Below are positions 35,985 through 44,580 of a stretch of DNA of 64,000 nt, piece after piece. The number at the start of each line of letters is the position of its first letter. Position 1 is the stretch's first letter. Location: positions 1 through 64,000 of the forward strand of contig NZ_RQVE01000009.1 of NCBI RefSeq assembly GCF_003992315.1. Direction: 5' to 3'. Under the pieces are notes generated by a model. The model ran no database searches and was not told the origin of the DNA. It was given only the letters and a program-made list of their open reading frames with translations. The position numbers were made by a program, and so were the translations under genes. Source of the stretch: Veillonella sp. 3891 (GTDB lineage Bacteria > Bacillota > Negativicutes > Veillonellales > Veillonellaceae).

Positions 35985-37409
35985 TTATTCGTTTTCGTGA
36001 CCTTTATGCCACCAAGTGATACCTTTTTGAGTTGGTAAAATAGCACGGTCGAAGATAGGATCTTCAATACCTTTAGATTTTTGGCTTACATAGTCTTTCA
36101 GAGCAATGGTTACCAATTTACCTAAACGCAAGATAGAAGTAATATTGCAAAGCACTAAGAATGCCATGAACAAGTCAGCTAAGTTCCATACAAGGTTCAA
36201 TTCAGCAATACAGCCAACATAGACCATGATGATAACAAGAGCACGGAATACGTTAATAGCAACTTTGTTATTTTTCGTCATGTGCGCAATATTCACTTCG
36301 CCGTAGAAATAGTTGCCGATAATGGAACTATAAGCAAACATGAATACAAATAATGCGATAACTGCAGGCGCCCAAGAGCCTAATTGGTGGCCAATACTGT
36401 GTTGAACAAGGGCGATACCTGTTAGATCTGAGTGCACATATTCGCCAGATACAAGAACGATGAAGGCAGATGCAGTACATACAAACATGGTATCTACGAA
36501 TACCCCAAGGGACATGATTAAACCTTGTTTTACAGGGTGATTTACATCAGCAGAAGCAGATGCATTTGGTACAGAACCTTCGCCGGCTTCGTTGGAGAAC
36601 AAGCCACGTTTGATACCTTGCATCACAGCAGCACCAATGAAACCGCCTGTGGCAGAATCAATCGTGAAAGCCTGTGTAAAGATAGCAGAAATCACATCTG
36701 GTAATACAGAGATGTTAGCAATCACGATGTACAAGGCGATTAAGAAGTATAAACCTGCCATGAAAGGCACTAAAAACTCAGCTGTTTGCGCGATACGTTT
36801 GGCACCACCGAAGATAACGAGTGCAGATAGAGCGGCTACAATAAGACCTGTTGTAGAGGCGTCGATATTCCAAGGTTGTACTGCAATAGCGATGGTGTTT
36901 GCTTGTACAGAGTTGTAGATTAGACCGTAGGTAACGCTGATCAAGATAGCGAATAAAACAGATAAGAATGGGCTGTTCAAGCCATGGCGAATGTAATAGG
37001 ATGGACCGCCACGGAAGGAGCCGTCAGGTAAGCGTTCTTTGTAGATTTGGCCTAATGTGTTTTCGATGAAGCTAGTAGCCGCACCAAGAAGAGCGATGAA
37101 CCACATCCAGAACACAGCGCCCGGACCACCTAAAGCGATGGCAATAGCGATACCAGCGATGTTACCAACACCTACGTGAGAGGCAACACTGATACAGAAG
37201 GCTTGGAATGGAGAAATGTGATGGTCACCTTTACTTTTTTCTCCTGCCCCAGATTTTAAAATACGGAACATTTCTGGTAGTTGTCGTAATTGCACGAATC
37301 GTGTGGTTGCCGTAAACCAAACTCCGGCAATAATAAGGAGTGCGATGATGATATTATTCCAGAGGAATCCGTTCACATCGCCCAAGAGTTGAATGATTTG
37401 TTCTTGCAT
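35985..37409 (-). CDS. Sodium:alanine symporter, AGCS family
   Basis: Na+-coupled alanine/glycine importer of 474 residues with about 10-11 helices. Family motifs: FQAFCISVASHVGVGNIAGIA, GGPGAVFWMWFIALLGAATSF, GGPSYYI and FSNEAGEGSVPNASA. ATG at 37409 is chosen because the sequence then starts in the conserved family N-terminus and an AAGGA lies upstream; an in-frame ATG at 37460 would add 17 residues. It is encoded divergently from the PotE-like antiporter. Confidence 0.92.
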   Translation of the reverse strand: MQEQIIQLLGDVNGFLWNNIIIALLIIAGVWFTATTRFVQLRQLPEMFRILKSGAGEKSKGDHHISPFQAFCISVASHVGVGNIAGIAIAIALGGPGAVFWMWFIALLGAATSFIENTLGQIYKERLPDGSFRGGPSYYIRHGLNSPFLSVLFAILISVTYGLIYNSVQANTIAIAVQPWNIDASTTGLIVAALSALVIFGGAKRIAQTAEFLVPFMAGLYFLIALYIVIANISVLPDVISAIFTQAFTIDSATGGFIGAAVMQGIKRGLFSNEAGEGSVPNASASADVNHPVKQGLIMSLGVFVDTMFVCTASAFIVLVSGEYVHSDLTGIALVQHSIGHQLGSWAPAVIALFVFMFAYSSIIGNYFYGEVNIAHMTKNNKVAINVFRALVIIMVYVGCIAELNLVWNLADLFMAFLVLCNITSILRLGKLVTIALKDYVSQKSKGIEDPIFDRAILPTQKGITWWHKGHENE

Positions 37410-37571
37410 AAGGACATCCTTTCTTTCTATGGACATAGCATATTTTCTATAGTATATCATAGGAAGATAGGGAAATGATAGAAAGTTATAACAATCCTAA
37501 AAAAATTGTAAAAAAACATCTATCCACGAGGGGTAAAAGGTGTTACAATGAATCGATAAATAAATGAAGAT

Positions 37572-37625
37572 GCGTCACTACATCCGAACCCATTCCGTAC
37601 GGACTAGTGGCGCTAGCGGTTTTTG
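37572..37625 (+). promoter_or_regulatory. Structured leader, possible attenuator of the PotE-like gene
   Basis: GCGTCACTA (37572-37580) pairs with TAGTGGCGC (37605-37613), nine pairs with one G-T, and an inner TCCG/CGGA stem lies between the arms. A TTTTT run follows within ten bases. The gene start is about 55 bases downstream. No known riboswitch class was recognised. Confidence 0.5.
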
Positions 37626-37677
37626 ACGACACGGATACTTGAAATGCTCAAGTGATGTATGGAAAGGGGCTTGATAC

Positions 37678-39039
37678 ATGAAAACCACCGCTAAAAAAAT
37701 GTCTGTATTCCAACTGACATCCATCGTGGCAGCCAATATGTTGGGTGCTGGAATTATTATGCTACCGTCTCAATTAGCACAGGTAGGCACCATTTCTATC
37801 CTATCTTGGATAATCACTGTACTAGGGTCCTTGACCTTAGCCTATATTTTCGCCCAATGTGGTTTATTTACAAAGAAAGCAGGCGGCTTAGGTGGCTATG
37901 TAGAATATGCCTTCGGTAGAACAGGCCATTTTATGGCGAACTACTCCTATGCAGTGTCCTTGGTGATTGCCAATGTAGCCATCGCCATATCCATTGTAGG
38001 GTATGGGGCTGTGTTGTTTGACGTACACCTTTCACCATTAGAAGTGAGTTTAGCAACTATCGCGTTGCTCATGGTGGCGGCTTTAATCAATGTGCGTGGT
38101 AATAAGAGTACAGGGCGCATTAGTAACATTACCATTTGGGGAACGATGTTGCCAGTCTTATTTATTGGTGTGTTTGGTTGGTTTTGGTTCGATCCAGAGA
38201 TGTTTGTGTCTGTTTGGAACCCACAAGAACTGCCCGTGTTTGATGCGGTCAGTCAGTCTATTTCCCTTACATTGTGGGGCTTTTTAGGCTTTGAGTCGGC
38301 GGCCGCTAATGCAGATGCTGTTGAAAATCCTAAAAAGAATGTACCGATAGCGACATTTTTTGGCACGTTGGCAGTAGCCGTGGTGTATATTGTATCGACG
38401 AATATTATGGCGGGCATCATTCCTAACATCGAGCTAGTGAATTCCACCGCTCCTTTCGGGTTAGTGTTTGCTTACATGTTTAATGGCACAGCAGGCAAAA
38501 TCGTGATGGCTCTCATGGCAGTATCCTGCTTTGGGGCAATCATGGGATGGCAATTTACTTTGAGCCGTGTGTTTAAAAGTTGCGCAGAAGCAGGATTCTT
38601 TCCTAAAGTATTCGCCCGTGTGAACCGTGTGGATTCTCCAGTACGGGGCATTTTCATTCTCTTGGCATTGCAAGGTATTTTAGCTTTGATGACCACCGAT
38701 GAAAGTTTGAATGAACAGTTTGCGCAGCTTGTTAACTTAGCGGTAGTGACCAATGTATTCCCGTACATTCTTTGCTGCGTGGCAGTGAATAAGATGTTAT
38801 CTGTTGAGGGCGCTAGTACGGGATTACGTCGCCTCATTTATGTGATGAGTGCCGTAGCCATTGCCTACGACAGCTATGCGATTTACGCTTGTGGAGAAGT
38901 TCCTGTACAAGGCGGGGCCTCCGTTATCCTGTTTGGGTATATAGCATACCAAGCTGCCTTCCATTGGAGACCACGCTTAGTGAAAGCGGTAGGTAAACAT
39001 CCGGCCTATAAAAAAATAAAATCAGAGTATACATTATAA
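37678..39039 (+). CDS. APC-family amino acid antiporter, PotE-like (solitary)
   Basis: Twelve-helix transporter of 453 residues, colinear with E. coli PotE (putrescine:ornithine antiporter): ANMLGAGIIMLPSQLAQVGTIS, GGLGGYVEYAFG, LWGFLGFESAAANADAVENPKKNVPIA and STAPFGLVFAYMF. The PotE/CadB-type glutamate in GFLGFESA is present. No decarboxylase gene is next to it, unlike the second PotE at 63036. It may exchange another basic amino acid/amine pair or import ornithine. Its 5' leader is structured and may regulate it. Conserved substrate residues alone do not separate PotE from CadB or ArcD-like proteins. Confidence 0.85.
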   Translation: MKTTAKKMSVFQLTSIVAANMLGAGIIMLPSQLAQVGTISILSWIITVLGSLTLAYIFAQCGLFTKKAGGLGGYVEYAFGRTGHFMANYSYAVSLVIANVAIAISIVGYGAVLFDVHLSPLEVSLATIALLMVAALINVRGNKSTGRISNITIWGTMLPVLFIGVFGWFWFDPEMFVSVWNPQELPVFDAVSQSISLTLWGFLGFESAAANADAVENPKKNVPIATFFGTLAVAVVYIVSTNIMAGIIPNIELVNSTAPFGLVFAYMFNGTAGKIVMALMAVSCFGAIMGWQFTLSRVFKSCAEAGFFPKVFARVNRVDSPVRGIFILLALQGILALMTTDESLNEQFAQLVNLAVVTNVFPYILCCVAVNKMLSVEGASTGLRRLIYVMSAVAIAYDSYAIYACGEVPVQGGASVILFGYIAYQAAFHWRPRLVKAVGKHPAYKKIKSEYTL

Positions 39040-39051
39040 GTGTATGAATAC

Positions 39052-39091
39052 ATAGAGGAAAGTTGATGTTGTAATCAGCTTTCCTCTATTG
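39052..39091 (+). terminator. Terminator after PotE-like gene; left copy of a 40-bp direct repeat
   Basis: ATAGAGGAAAGTTGAT pairs with ATCAGCTTTCCTCTAT, followed by TG. The full 40 bases recur identically at 41440-41479, on the other side of the adhesin gene. Confidence 0.8.
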
Positions 39092-39161
39092 CATTTAGAT
39101 TTATCTTGTGAAATTTCATGAAATATTCATATATGTAGTGTATGCTATTTATATAGAAAGT

Positions 39162-39208
39162 AAAAATACTGTATCAGATGTAGGTTTGGTGCAGTATTTC
39201 TTTTTTCT
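39162..39208 (+). terminator. Second hairpin with T-run upstream of the adhesin gene
   Basis: AAATACTG (39164-39171) pairs with CAGTATTT (39192-39199), followed by CTTTTTTC. It lies about 70 bases beyond the previous terminator with no gene between, so it could end a short RNA or act as a backup terminator. Confidence 0.55.
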
Positions 39209-39359
39209 TTCATAATGGTCTTGTGAGTGGGACGAAAAGATTTTGTAGTTAAATCCTACTTTCACTATATAAATTGTGGAAGAATAGATATCAAATGATA
39301 TGGAATCAAAAATTATTATAGTATTGTACATGTATAGTGGGTATATACATGGTAGTGTC

Positions 39360-39388
39360 ACGTATGTAATGGGAAGATACACATACGT
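39360..39388 (+). promoter_or_regulatory. Inverted repeat in the adhesin 5' region
   Basis: ACGTATGT (39360-39367) and ACATACGT (39381-39388) are perfect 8-bp arms about 26 bases before the adhesin start codon. Possible operator or 5'-UTR hairpin. The upstream stretch 39209-39359 is AT-rich with no clear promoter. Confidence 0.4.
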
Positions 39389-39414
39389 ATTGAGTGATAG
39401 AAAGGTAAATAAAA

Positions 39415-41346
39415 ATGAATCAAATGTATCGAGTTGTGTGGAATAAAACAAAAAATATGTATATAGTGGTGTCTGAATTGGCAAGTACTGTAAATGGCAA
39501 AGCAGTGAAAGCAGGTGTACTAGGCGCTGCCTTAGCAGTAACAGCATTGGCAGGACCTGTGCATGCTGCATTGAATGAAGCGGGTACTGGTGGAGATACA
39601 AGTGTAGCTTTGGGAAAATCCTCTTCTGCAACAGGCGCTGACAGCGTAGTCATTGGTAGTAGTGCTAGCGCAGAAGGCGCTAACACGGTAGCGCAAGGTA
39701 CAGGTGCTCTTGCGAAAGAAGCAAATAGCGTTGCTATTGGTGCTAATTCCAGTACAAAAGGCGAAAATGCAGTGGCTATCGGAACTAACGCAACTTCAGG
39801 TAGTCCTGGAGCAAGTGGACAGTCTACCGTAGCCATTGGTGGTAGTGCACAGGCGACAAGCAACCGTGCAGTAGCTATTGGGGATAGTGCCAAATCTTCC
39901 TGGTATGGTGTTGCTATTGGTGCTCGTGTAGAAGCAAATCCTACAAGTGTCGCCATTGGTGGTGGATACAATGCAACAGAAGCAGCTAGAAGCACGATGC
40001 CGCATTCTGTTGCATTAGGTACCTATGCAAAAACAACAAAAGCAGTGGATACAGCAGAAGCTACAGTGACAGCGAATGGTACATCCTTAAAATTCACAGG
40101 CTTTGCAGGTGATGGAAAGGCGAATGGAGAAGGGTTTGTTGTATCCATTGGTACAGCAGGTAAAGAAAAACAAATCCAAAATGTAGCAGCAGGTCAAATT
40201 ACTACGACTTCCACAGATGCTGTGAATGGTAGCCAATTATATGCCGTAGCAGGCACAATGAGCACTATCGCAGGGTCTGTAAAAACTATCTTGGGTGGCA
40301 ATGCAGCAGTAGCAGACAACGGTGCTATTACAATGACAAATATCGGTGGCACTAACAAAAATACAATTGAAGAAGCTATTAAAGCAACAAAAACAGAAGT
40401 AGCAGCAGGGAAAAATGTAACTGTTGCTAAAGCAGACGGTGCAAATGGACAAGCTATCTACACAGTAGCTGTAAAAGATGATATTACACTAAACAGTGTA
40501 ACAACTGGTACTACAAAAATTGATGCTAATGGTGTTACCATTGGTGGCAAAAACTATGTATCTGCTAATGGATTAAATGCAAATGGACAAGCTGTAACCA
40601 ATGTTGGCAATGGAAGTATTGCAGCTAACTCTACGGATGCTGTGAATGGCGGACAATTGCATAGTGAACTTGAGAAAAAGGCTGATAAATCTGAGCTAAA
40701 TACAGTGAAACAAGACGTGAATACTGTTAAAGAGACTGTAAATACTATCAAAAATGATGTATCCACAACTAAAGCGACTGTTGGAAAAAATACAACTGAG
40801 ATTTCTAATATTAAGAAAGATGTTTCTAAGGTGAAACAAGACGTGAATACAGTGAAAAATGATGTATCTACTATGAAGGACAGCATTGAAGATACAATTA
40901 ACGAAAAAATTAAAGAGATCAATGCTAATACATCTAATATCAGTCAAAATATGAACGCCTTAGAAAACCGTGTAAACTCTCGTATGGATAAAGCGGTAGC
41001 TGGTTCTGCAGCATTGGCTGCATTACATCCATTGGATTTTGATGAAAATGATAAATGGAATGTAGCAGCTGGTTATGGTAATTACCGCAGTGGCAGTGCA
41101 ATGGCATTAGGTGCATTCTACCGTCCTAATGAAGATACTATGTTTAGCATTGGTGGTGCCATGGGTAATGGTCAAAATATGATCAATGTAGGTGTCAGCC
41201 TTAAACTAGGTCAACATAATGGCGTATCTAAGTCTAGAAAAGCTATGACGCAAGAGATTGATGACTTAAAAGCTCAATTGCAAGCACAAGATCAAAAAAT
41301 TGCTATGTTGATGAATGCTATGGCAAATATGCAACAAGGTAAATAA
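39415..41346 (+). CDS. Trimeric autotransporter adhesin (YadA/Hep_Hag type)
   Basis: Surface adhesin of 643 residues. An extended signal peptide (ESPR: MNQMYRVVWNKTKNMYIVVS) leads to cleavage after HA near residue 51. The head has repeated SVAIG/AVAIG left-handed coil motifs (about 60-200); two necks contain STDAVNGSQL and STDAVNGGQL; the stalk is a coiled coil with repeated VKQDVNTVK and KNDVST heptads; the membrane anchor covers about 515-599 and ends in VSLKLG. Unlike standard YadA proteins, which end at the last barrel strand, 44 more residues follow, predicted coiled coil (EIDDLKAQLQAQDQKI). Flanked by a 40-bp direct repeat. Veillonella adhesins of this class mediate binding to other oral bacteria and host surfaces. 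Confidence 0.93.
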   Translation: MNQMYRVVWNKTKNMYIVVSELASTVNGKAVKAGVLGAALAVTALAGPVHAALNEAGTGGDTSVALGKSSSATGADSVVIGSSASAEGANTVAQGTGALAKEANSVAIGANSSTKGENAVAIGTNATSGSPGASGQSTVAIGGSAQATSNRAVAIGDSAKSSWYGVAIGARVEANPTSVAIGGGYNATEAARSTMPHSVALGTYAKTTKAVDTAEATVTANGTSLKFTGFAGDGKANGEGFVVSIGTAGKEKQIQNVAAGQITTTSTDAVNGSQLYAVAGTMSTIAGSVKTILGGNAAVADNGAITMTNIGGTNKNTIEEAIKATKTEVAAGKNVTVAKADGANGQAIYTVAVKDDITLNSVTTGTTKIDANGVTIGGKNYVSANGLNANGQAVTNVGNGSIAANSTDAVNGGQLHSELEKKADKSELNTVKQDVNTVKETVNTIKNDVSTTKATVGKNTTEISNIKKDVSKVKQDVNTVKNDVSTMKDSIEDTINEKIKEINANTSNISQNMNALENRVNSRMDKAVAGSAALAALHPLDFDENDKWNVAAGYGNYRSGSAMALGAFYRPNEDTMFSIGGAMGNGQNMINVGVSLKLGQHNGVSKSRKAMTQEIDDLKAQLQAQDQKIAMLMNAMANMQQGK

Positions 41347-41439
41347 TACATGCACTCTCGTATATGATGTTAGAGGTAGTGGTATACAATGCTATCTAGA
41401 TATCAAATACATTGAAACTATAATAGTATAATTAAAAAA

Positions 41440-41479
41440 ATAGAGGAAAGTTGATGTTGTAATCAGCTTTCCTCTATTG
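41440..41479 (+). terminator. Terminator after adhesin gene; right copy of the 40-bp direct repeat
   Basis: Identical over 40 bases to 39052-39091. The hairpin arms are ATAGAGGAAAG and CTTTCCTCTAT with further pairing inside. Confidence 0.8.
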
Positions 41480-41797
41480 TAGTTAGGGGTGTTTTGCTAT
41501 AGATTTTTATAATTAGAATGGGTGATAAGATGTTCCTACTCGAGGTGGAATCAAGATGATAACTGTTTTACATATTGCCTAGATTCTATGTGTATATAGC
41601 ACTGGTAGCAACCGTTTTAATGAGGCGGAGAACCCTTTATATTAAGGGATTTATCGGCATTTGCGAAATGAATACTTTAAAACTTGATTTTAAATATCTA
41701 GTTATGCTATATTTGAAAAGCAATATACATAATAAAAGTATATGCTAGGTTTGTTGTGATCATGCATTATGCATTTCACATAATACTAATTATAGGT
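41480..41797. other. Gene-free region between adhesin and mscL
   Basis: About 320 bases. It contains a CCCTT/AAGGG hairpin (41633-41648) and a palindrome ATGCATTATGCAT near 41763. A 42-codon reading frame (41620-41748, starting MRRRTLYIKGF) has no ribosome binding site. No known element was recognised; it may be remnant DNA. Confidence 0.4.
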
Positions 41798-41827
41798 AAA
41801 GGACTGATACTCGTATCAGTCCTTTCC
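41798..41827. terminator. Perfect hairpin at the 3' side of mscL
   Basis: AAAGGACTGATAC (41798-41810), TC, GTATCAGTCCTTT (41813-41825). Thirteen perfect pairs; mscL, transcribed leftwards, ends 57 bases away. Likely terminates mscL and possibly rightward transcripts too. Confidence 0.7.
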
Positions 41828-41883
41828 TATTAGCATAATATAAAATTAAAATTCAAAAAGATAGAGGCTGGTATTTGTTACAT

Positions 41884-42330
41884 CTAACATGATTTGCTAG
41901 GCAATTCGGCTGTGCAGTGTGGACAACGTGTAGCATCATCAGCAATTGCTTCTCGGCAATAGTCACATTTACGAACTTCCACCGGTGCTTCTGCAGGTGT
42001 AAATCGTTTGATTTGGCTGATGACAGTGAAAATACAAAGAGCAATGATAAGGAACTCAAACACTGTATTCAAGAAAAGACCATAGGCTATCATAGGGATA
42101 CCAGCTGCTTTTGCTTCTGCAAAGGTAGTAGGAGTAGCACCCGAAGTTAAAGGGATAAATAAATTGGAAAAGTCCACTCCACCTAATAATAAACCGATAG
42201 GAGGCATAACCACATCGTTTACCAAAGAGGTAACAATTTTACCAAAAGCCGCACCAATGATAACGCCGACTGCTAAATCTACTACATTTCCGCGCATAGC
42301 AAAGTCTTTAAAATCTTTAAAAAAGCTCAT
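41884..42330 (-). CDS. mscL: Large-conductance mechanosensitive channel MscL with C-terminal zinc ribbon
   Basis: Pore-forming membrane protein of 148 residues that opens under hypo-osmotic shock. The N-terminal amphipathic helix and first helix ([26 protein letters not shown]) and the second helix ([19 protein letters not shown]) are canonical. After the cytoplasmic helix the chain carries CDYC, ten residues, then CPHC: a zinc-ribbon motif that E. coli MscL lacks. ATG at 42330 matches the family start and follows GGAG; a longer upstream frame is not credible. Confidence 0.94.
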   Translation of the reverse strand: MSFFKDFKDFAMRGNVVDLAVGVIIGAAFGKIVTSLVNDVVMPPIGLLLGGVDFSNLFIPLTSGATPTTFAEAKAAGIPMIAYGLFLNTVFEFLIIALCIFTVISQIKRFTPAEAPVEVRKCDYCREAIADDATRCPHCTAELPSKSC

Positions 42331-42453
42331 ACTAATCTCCGTTTCAAAACTTACAAAATAAAAAACGTAACCTAAATTATAATACAAATACATCGAAAAA
42401 GATAGATGTACAGTATAAATAAAATGATTGAATACACAACGTTTTATAGATTG

Positions 42454-42507
42454 AAAAAAAGCTGTCATACCGTTAGACTCATAGGTCTAGGGATGACAGC
42501 TTTTTAT
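42454..42507. terminator. Bidirectional-type terminator between deoR-family gene and mscL
   Basis: AAAAAAAGCTGTCAT (42453-42467) pairs with ATGACAGCTTTTT (42493-42505); T-runs occur on both strands. It lies directly after the stop of the leftward regulator gene. Confidence 0.85.
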
Positions 42508-42509
42508 AA

Positions 42510-43265
42510 TTAACGATGATGATCAACTTCTTGAATATTTGCATAGTTCCGATATAATTCATTAGGTAATTTCGTAGTAATAATAGACGCTTTATCAATG
42601 GTGGCAAAGGTTACAGATGAAATGCGATCAAACTTAGATGGATCTGCTAAGACGAAGGCATTGTGACATTTTTGCAATGCTTTTTCTTTCACAGATGCAT
42701 CAAGAGGATCTTCTGTAGTAAAGCCAGATTTAAAACTAATACCATGGGTGCTAAAGAATCCTTGGGTAAAGTTATACGATTCCAATTGATTAAGGGCTAC
42801 ACTACCGACGATAGAAGACGAAATGGGATTGACAGTGCCACCTAATAAGATGACTTTCAAATGGCGTGATGCCAAATGGGTAGCATGATGAATACCGTTA
42901 GTCACAAAGGTTGCATTCGTGTGCTGTAAATAATGTAATACCATTTCAGTGGTACTGCCCGCATCAATGAAGATAAAACCAGAGGGACTGATTAATTCAG
43001 AGGCCGCTAAGGCAATAGATTCTTTCGCATCACGATACATGACAGATTTAGGGAGCATATTTATATCCGTTGTGGTATGGTCAATGGTGAGGCTCGCTGC
43101 ACCACCATGAACCTTTTGCAAGAGACCTTTGTTGTGGAGATAGGCTAAATCTCTGCGTATTGTAGGCGCTGAAGAAGACAAGGCAGTGACCAGTTCGTGT
43201 ACGGTCACCACACGATTTTGTTTCAAGCGTCGTAAAATAGCAGAATAACGTTCTTCAGGAAGCAT
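42510..43265 (-). CDS. DeoR-family transcriptional regulator
   Basis: Repressor of 251 residues. N-terminal helix-turn-helix of DeoR type (MLPEERYSAILRRLKQNRVVTVHELV, then SAPTIRRDLAYLHNKGLLQKVHGGA) and a C-terminal sugar-phosphate sensing domain (FIDAGSTTEMVLHYL, VTNGIHHATHL, LLGGTVN). Such proteins usually control sugar or nucleoside catabolism and bind a phosphorylated sugar. No sugar operon is adjacent: it stands alone between mscL and dapF, so its target is not evident. GGAGGTGATTTTACT precedes the ATG. Confidence 0.9.
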   Translation of the reverse strand: MLPEERYSAILRRLKQNRVVTVHELVTALSSSAPTIRRDLAYLHNKGLLQKVHGGAASLTIDHTTTDINMLPKSVMYRDAKESIALAASELISPSGFIFIDAGSTTEMVLHYLQHTNATFVTNGIHHATHLASRHLKVILLGGTVNPISSSIVGSVALNQLESYNFTQGFFSTHGISFKSGFTTEDPLDASVKEKALQKCHNAFVLADPSKFDRISSVTFATIDKASIITTKLPNELYRNYANIQEVDHHR

Positions 43266-43431
43266 AGTAAAATCACCTCCAATATATGATTAACCTAATA
43301 CTGCTTAGGAAAACGTACCTATTATTTTTCCTATATTCATGGTAATATAAATGGCAAATAAATTATAGTAGTCTACGGTGGTTTTCATCAAAATGTATAA
43401 AAGTAAAGACTATATTTTGCGATAAATTTAA

Positions 43432-43450
43432 TATCCGCTCTGTGCGGATA
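43432..43450 (+). promoter_or_regulatory. Small hairpin in the dapF leader
   Basis: TATCCGC and GCGGATA flank a short loop about 30 bases before the dapF ATG. It may be a 5'-UTR structure or operator; no ligand class was recognised. Confidence 0.35.
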
Positions 43451-43481
43451 GGAATTACATACTATAAATGAGGAGATACGT

Positions 43482-44321
43482 ATGAAAATAACAAAAATGC
43501 ATGGTTTAGGAAATGATTTTATCGTCTTCTTCGATGATGGTGCAAGTCAGTTTGATGTGACAGATATGGCGCAACGCCTCTGCGATCGTCATACAGGTAT
43601 TGGCGCAGATGGTCTTGTCATTGTCATGCCTTCTAAGGTAGCGGATGTGCGCATGCGCATTATTAATTCTGACGGCAGTGAAGCGGAAATGTGTGGTAAT
43701 GGCATTCGATGCTTTGCGAAGTATGCGTATGACCGCAAGATTATCGATAAAGAAGTGTTTACGGTAGAAACGCTAGCAGGTATTATGACGCCAACGATTA
43801 TTGCCGAAAATGGTGTGGCTAAACTGGTGAAAGTCAACATGGGGAAACCAACATTTCCTGCGAAGGATATTCCTATGGACGTAGAAACAGACAAAGTGAT
43901 TGACTATACCATCGATGTAGATGGCACATCCTATGTGGTGAGTTCTGTACTGTTAGGAGTACCGCATACTGAAGTCTTTGTAGAGGATGTAACAACAGTT
44001 CCATTGACAGTGTTAGGGCCGAAGATTGAAAAGCATCCTTTGTTCCCCAAAGGGACGAATGTGAACTTTGTGCAAGTGATGGATGAAAACACTGTGAAAG
44101 TCCGCACGTGGGAACGAGGTGCAGGAGCGACCTTAGCTTGTGGTACAGGATCTTGTTCTAGTGCTGTTATGGCACATGAAAAAGGATTAACTGGACGTTC
44201 TGTAGATGTGGAGTTATACCTTGGTACCTTACATATCGATTATGATGAGGATGGAACGGTGTATATGACAGGGCCTGCTACAGAGGTATTCACGTTAGAC
44301 TTAGAGTCTGTAACATGTTAG
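43482..44321 (+). CDS. dapF: Diaminopimelate epimerase
   Basis: Converts LL- to meso-diaminopimelate for lysine and peptidoglycan synthesis, using a pair of cysteines and no cofactor. The two catalytic cysteines are in EMCGNGIRCFAKY (Cys71) and ACGTGSCSSA (near 220). KMHGLGNDFIV is the family N-terminus; 279 residues is normal. AGGAG lies eight bases before the ATG. It stands alone, divergent from the DeoR regulator and followed by a terminator. Confidence 0.96.
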   Translation: MKITKMHGLGNDFIVFFDDGASQFDVTDMAQRLCDRHTGIGADGLVIVMPSKVADVRMRIINSDGSEAEMCGNGIRCFAKYAYDRKIIDKEVFTVETLAGIMTPTIIAENGVAKLVKVNMGKPTFPAKDIPMDVETDKVIDYTIDVDGTSYVVSSVLLGVPHTEVFVEDVTTVPLTVLGPKIEKHPLFPKGTNVNFVQVMDENTVKVRTWERGAGATLACGTGSCSSAVMAHEKGLTGRSVDVELYLGTLHIDYDEDGTVYMTGPATEVFTLDLESVTC

Positions 44322-44432
44322 ATAGATGCTAACAGGTAGAAACATAAGAAGTGTGAGTACTTAAATTAATATAATAATCAAGATATAATGACATCGCCAT
44401 GTAGTCTTAGGAATACAATATATATAAACGAT

Positions 44433-44476
44433 AAAAGAGGAACGTTGATCAAATCGTATCAACGTTCCTCTTTTTC
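44433..44476. terminator. Terminator between dapF and the SLH protein gene
   Basis: AAAAGAGGAACGTTGAT (44433-44449) pairs with ATCAACGTTCCTCTTTTT (44458-44475). Convergent genes flank it, so it may serve both. Member of the GTTGAT terminator family. Confidence 0.9.
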
Positions 44477-44580
44477 TATGAGCCATCATGAAAATATAAA
44501 AATAATAGTATGGCTTTACATTAGATATGGCATGTTGTATTAGAGTTAGCTGCTCTAGTACATTGCGAATTAATGTATGC

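Noticed and set aside
39420-39995. 191-residue minus-strand frame inside the adhesin gene
   Set aside because: It arises from the repetitive GCN/GGN codon pattern of the head domain; no ribosome binding site and no plausible protein features.
41620-41748. 42-residue frame MRRRTLYIKGF... after the adhesin
   Set aside because: No ribosome binding site, no recognised family, and atypical composition; not called as a gene.
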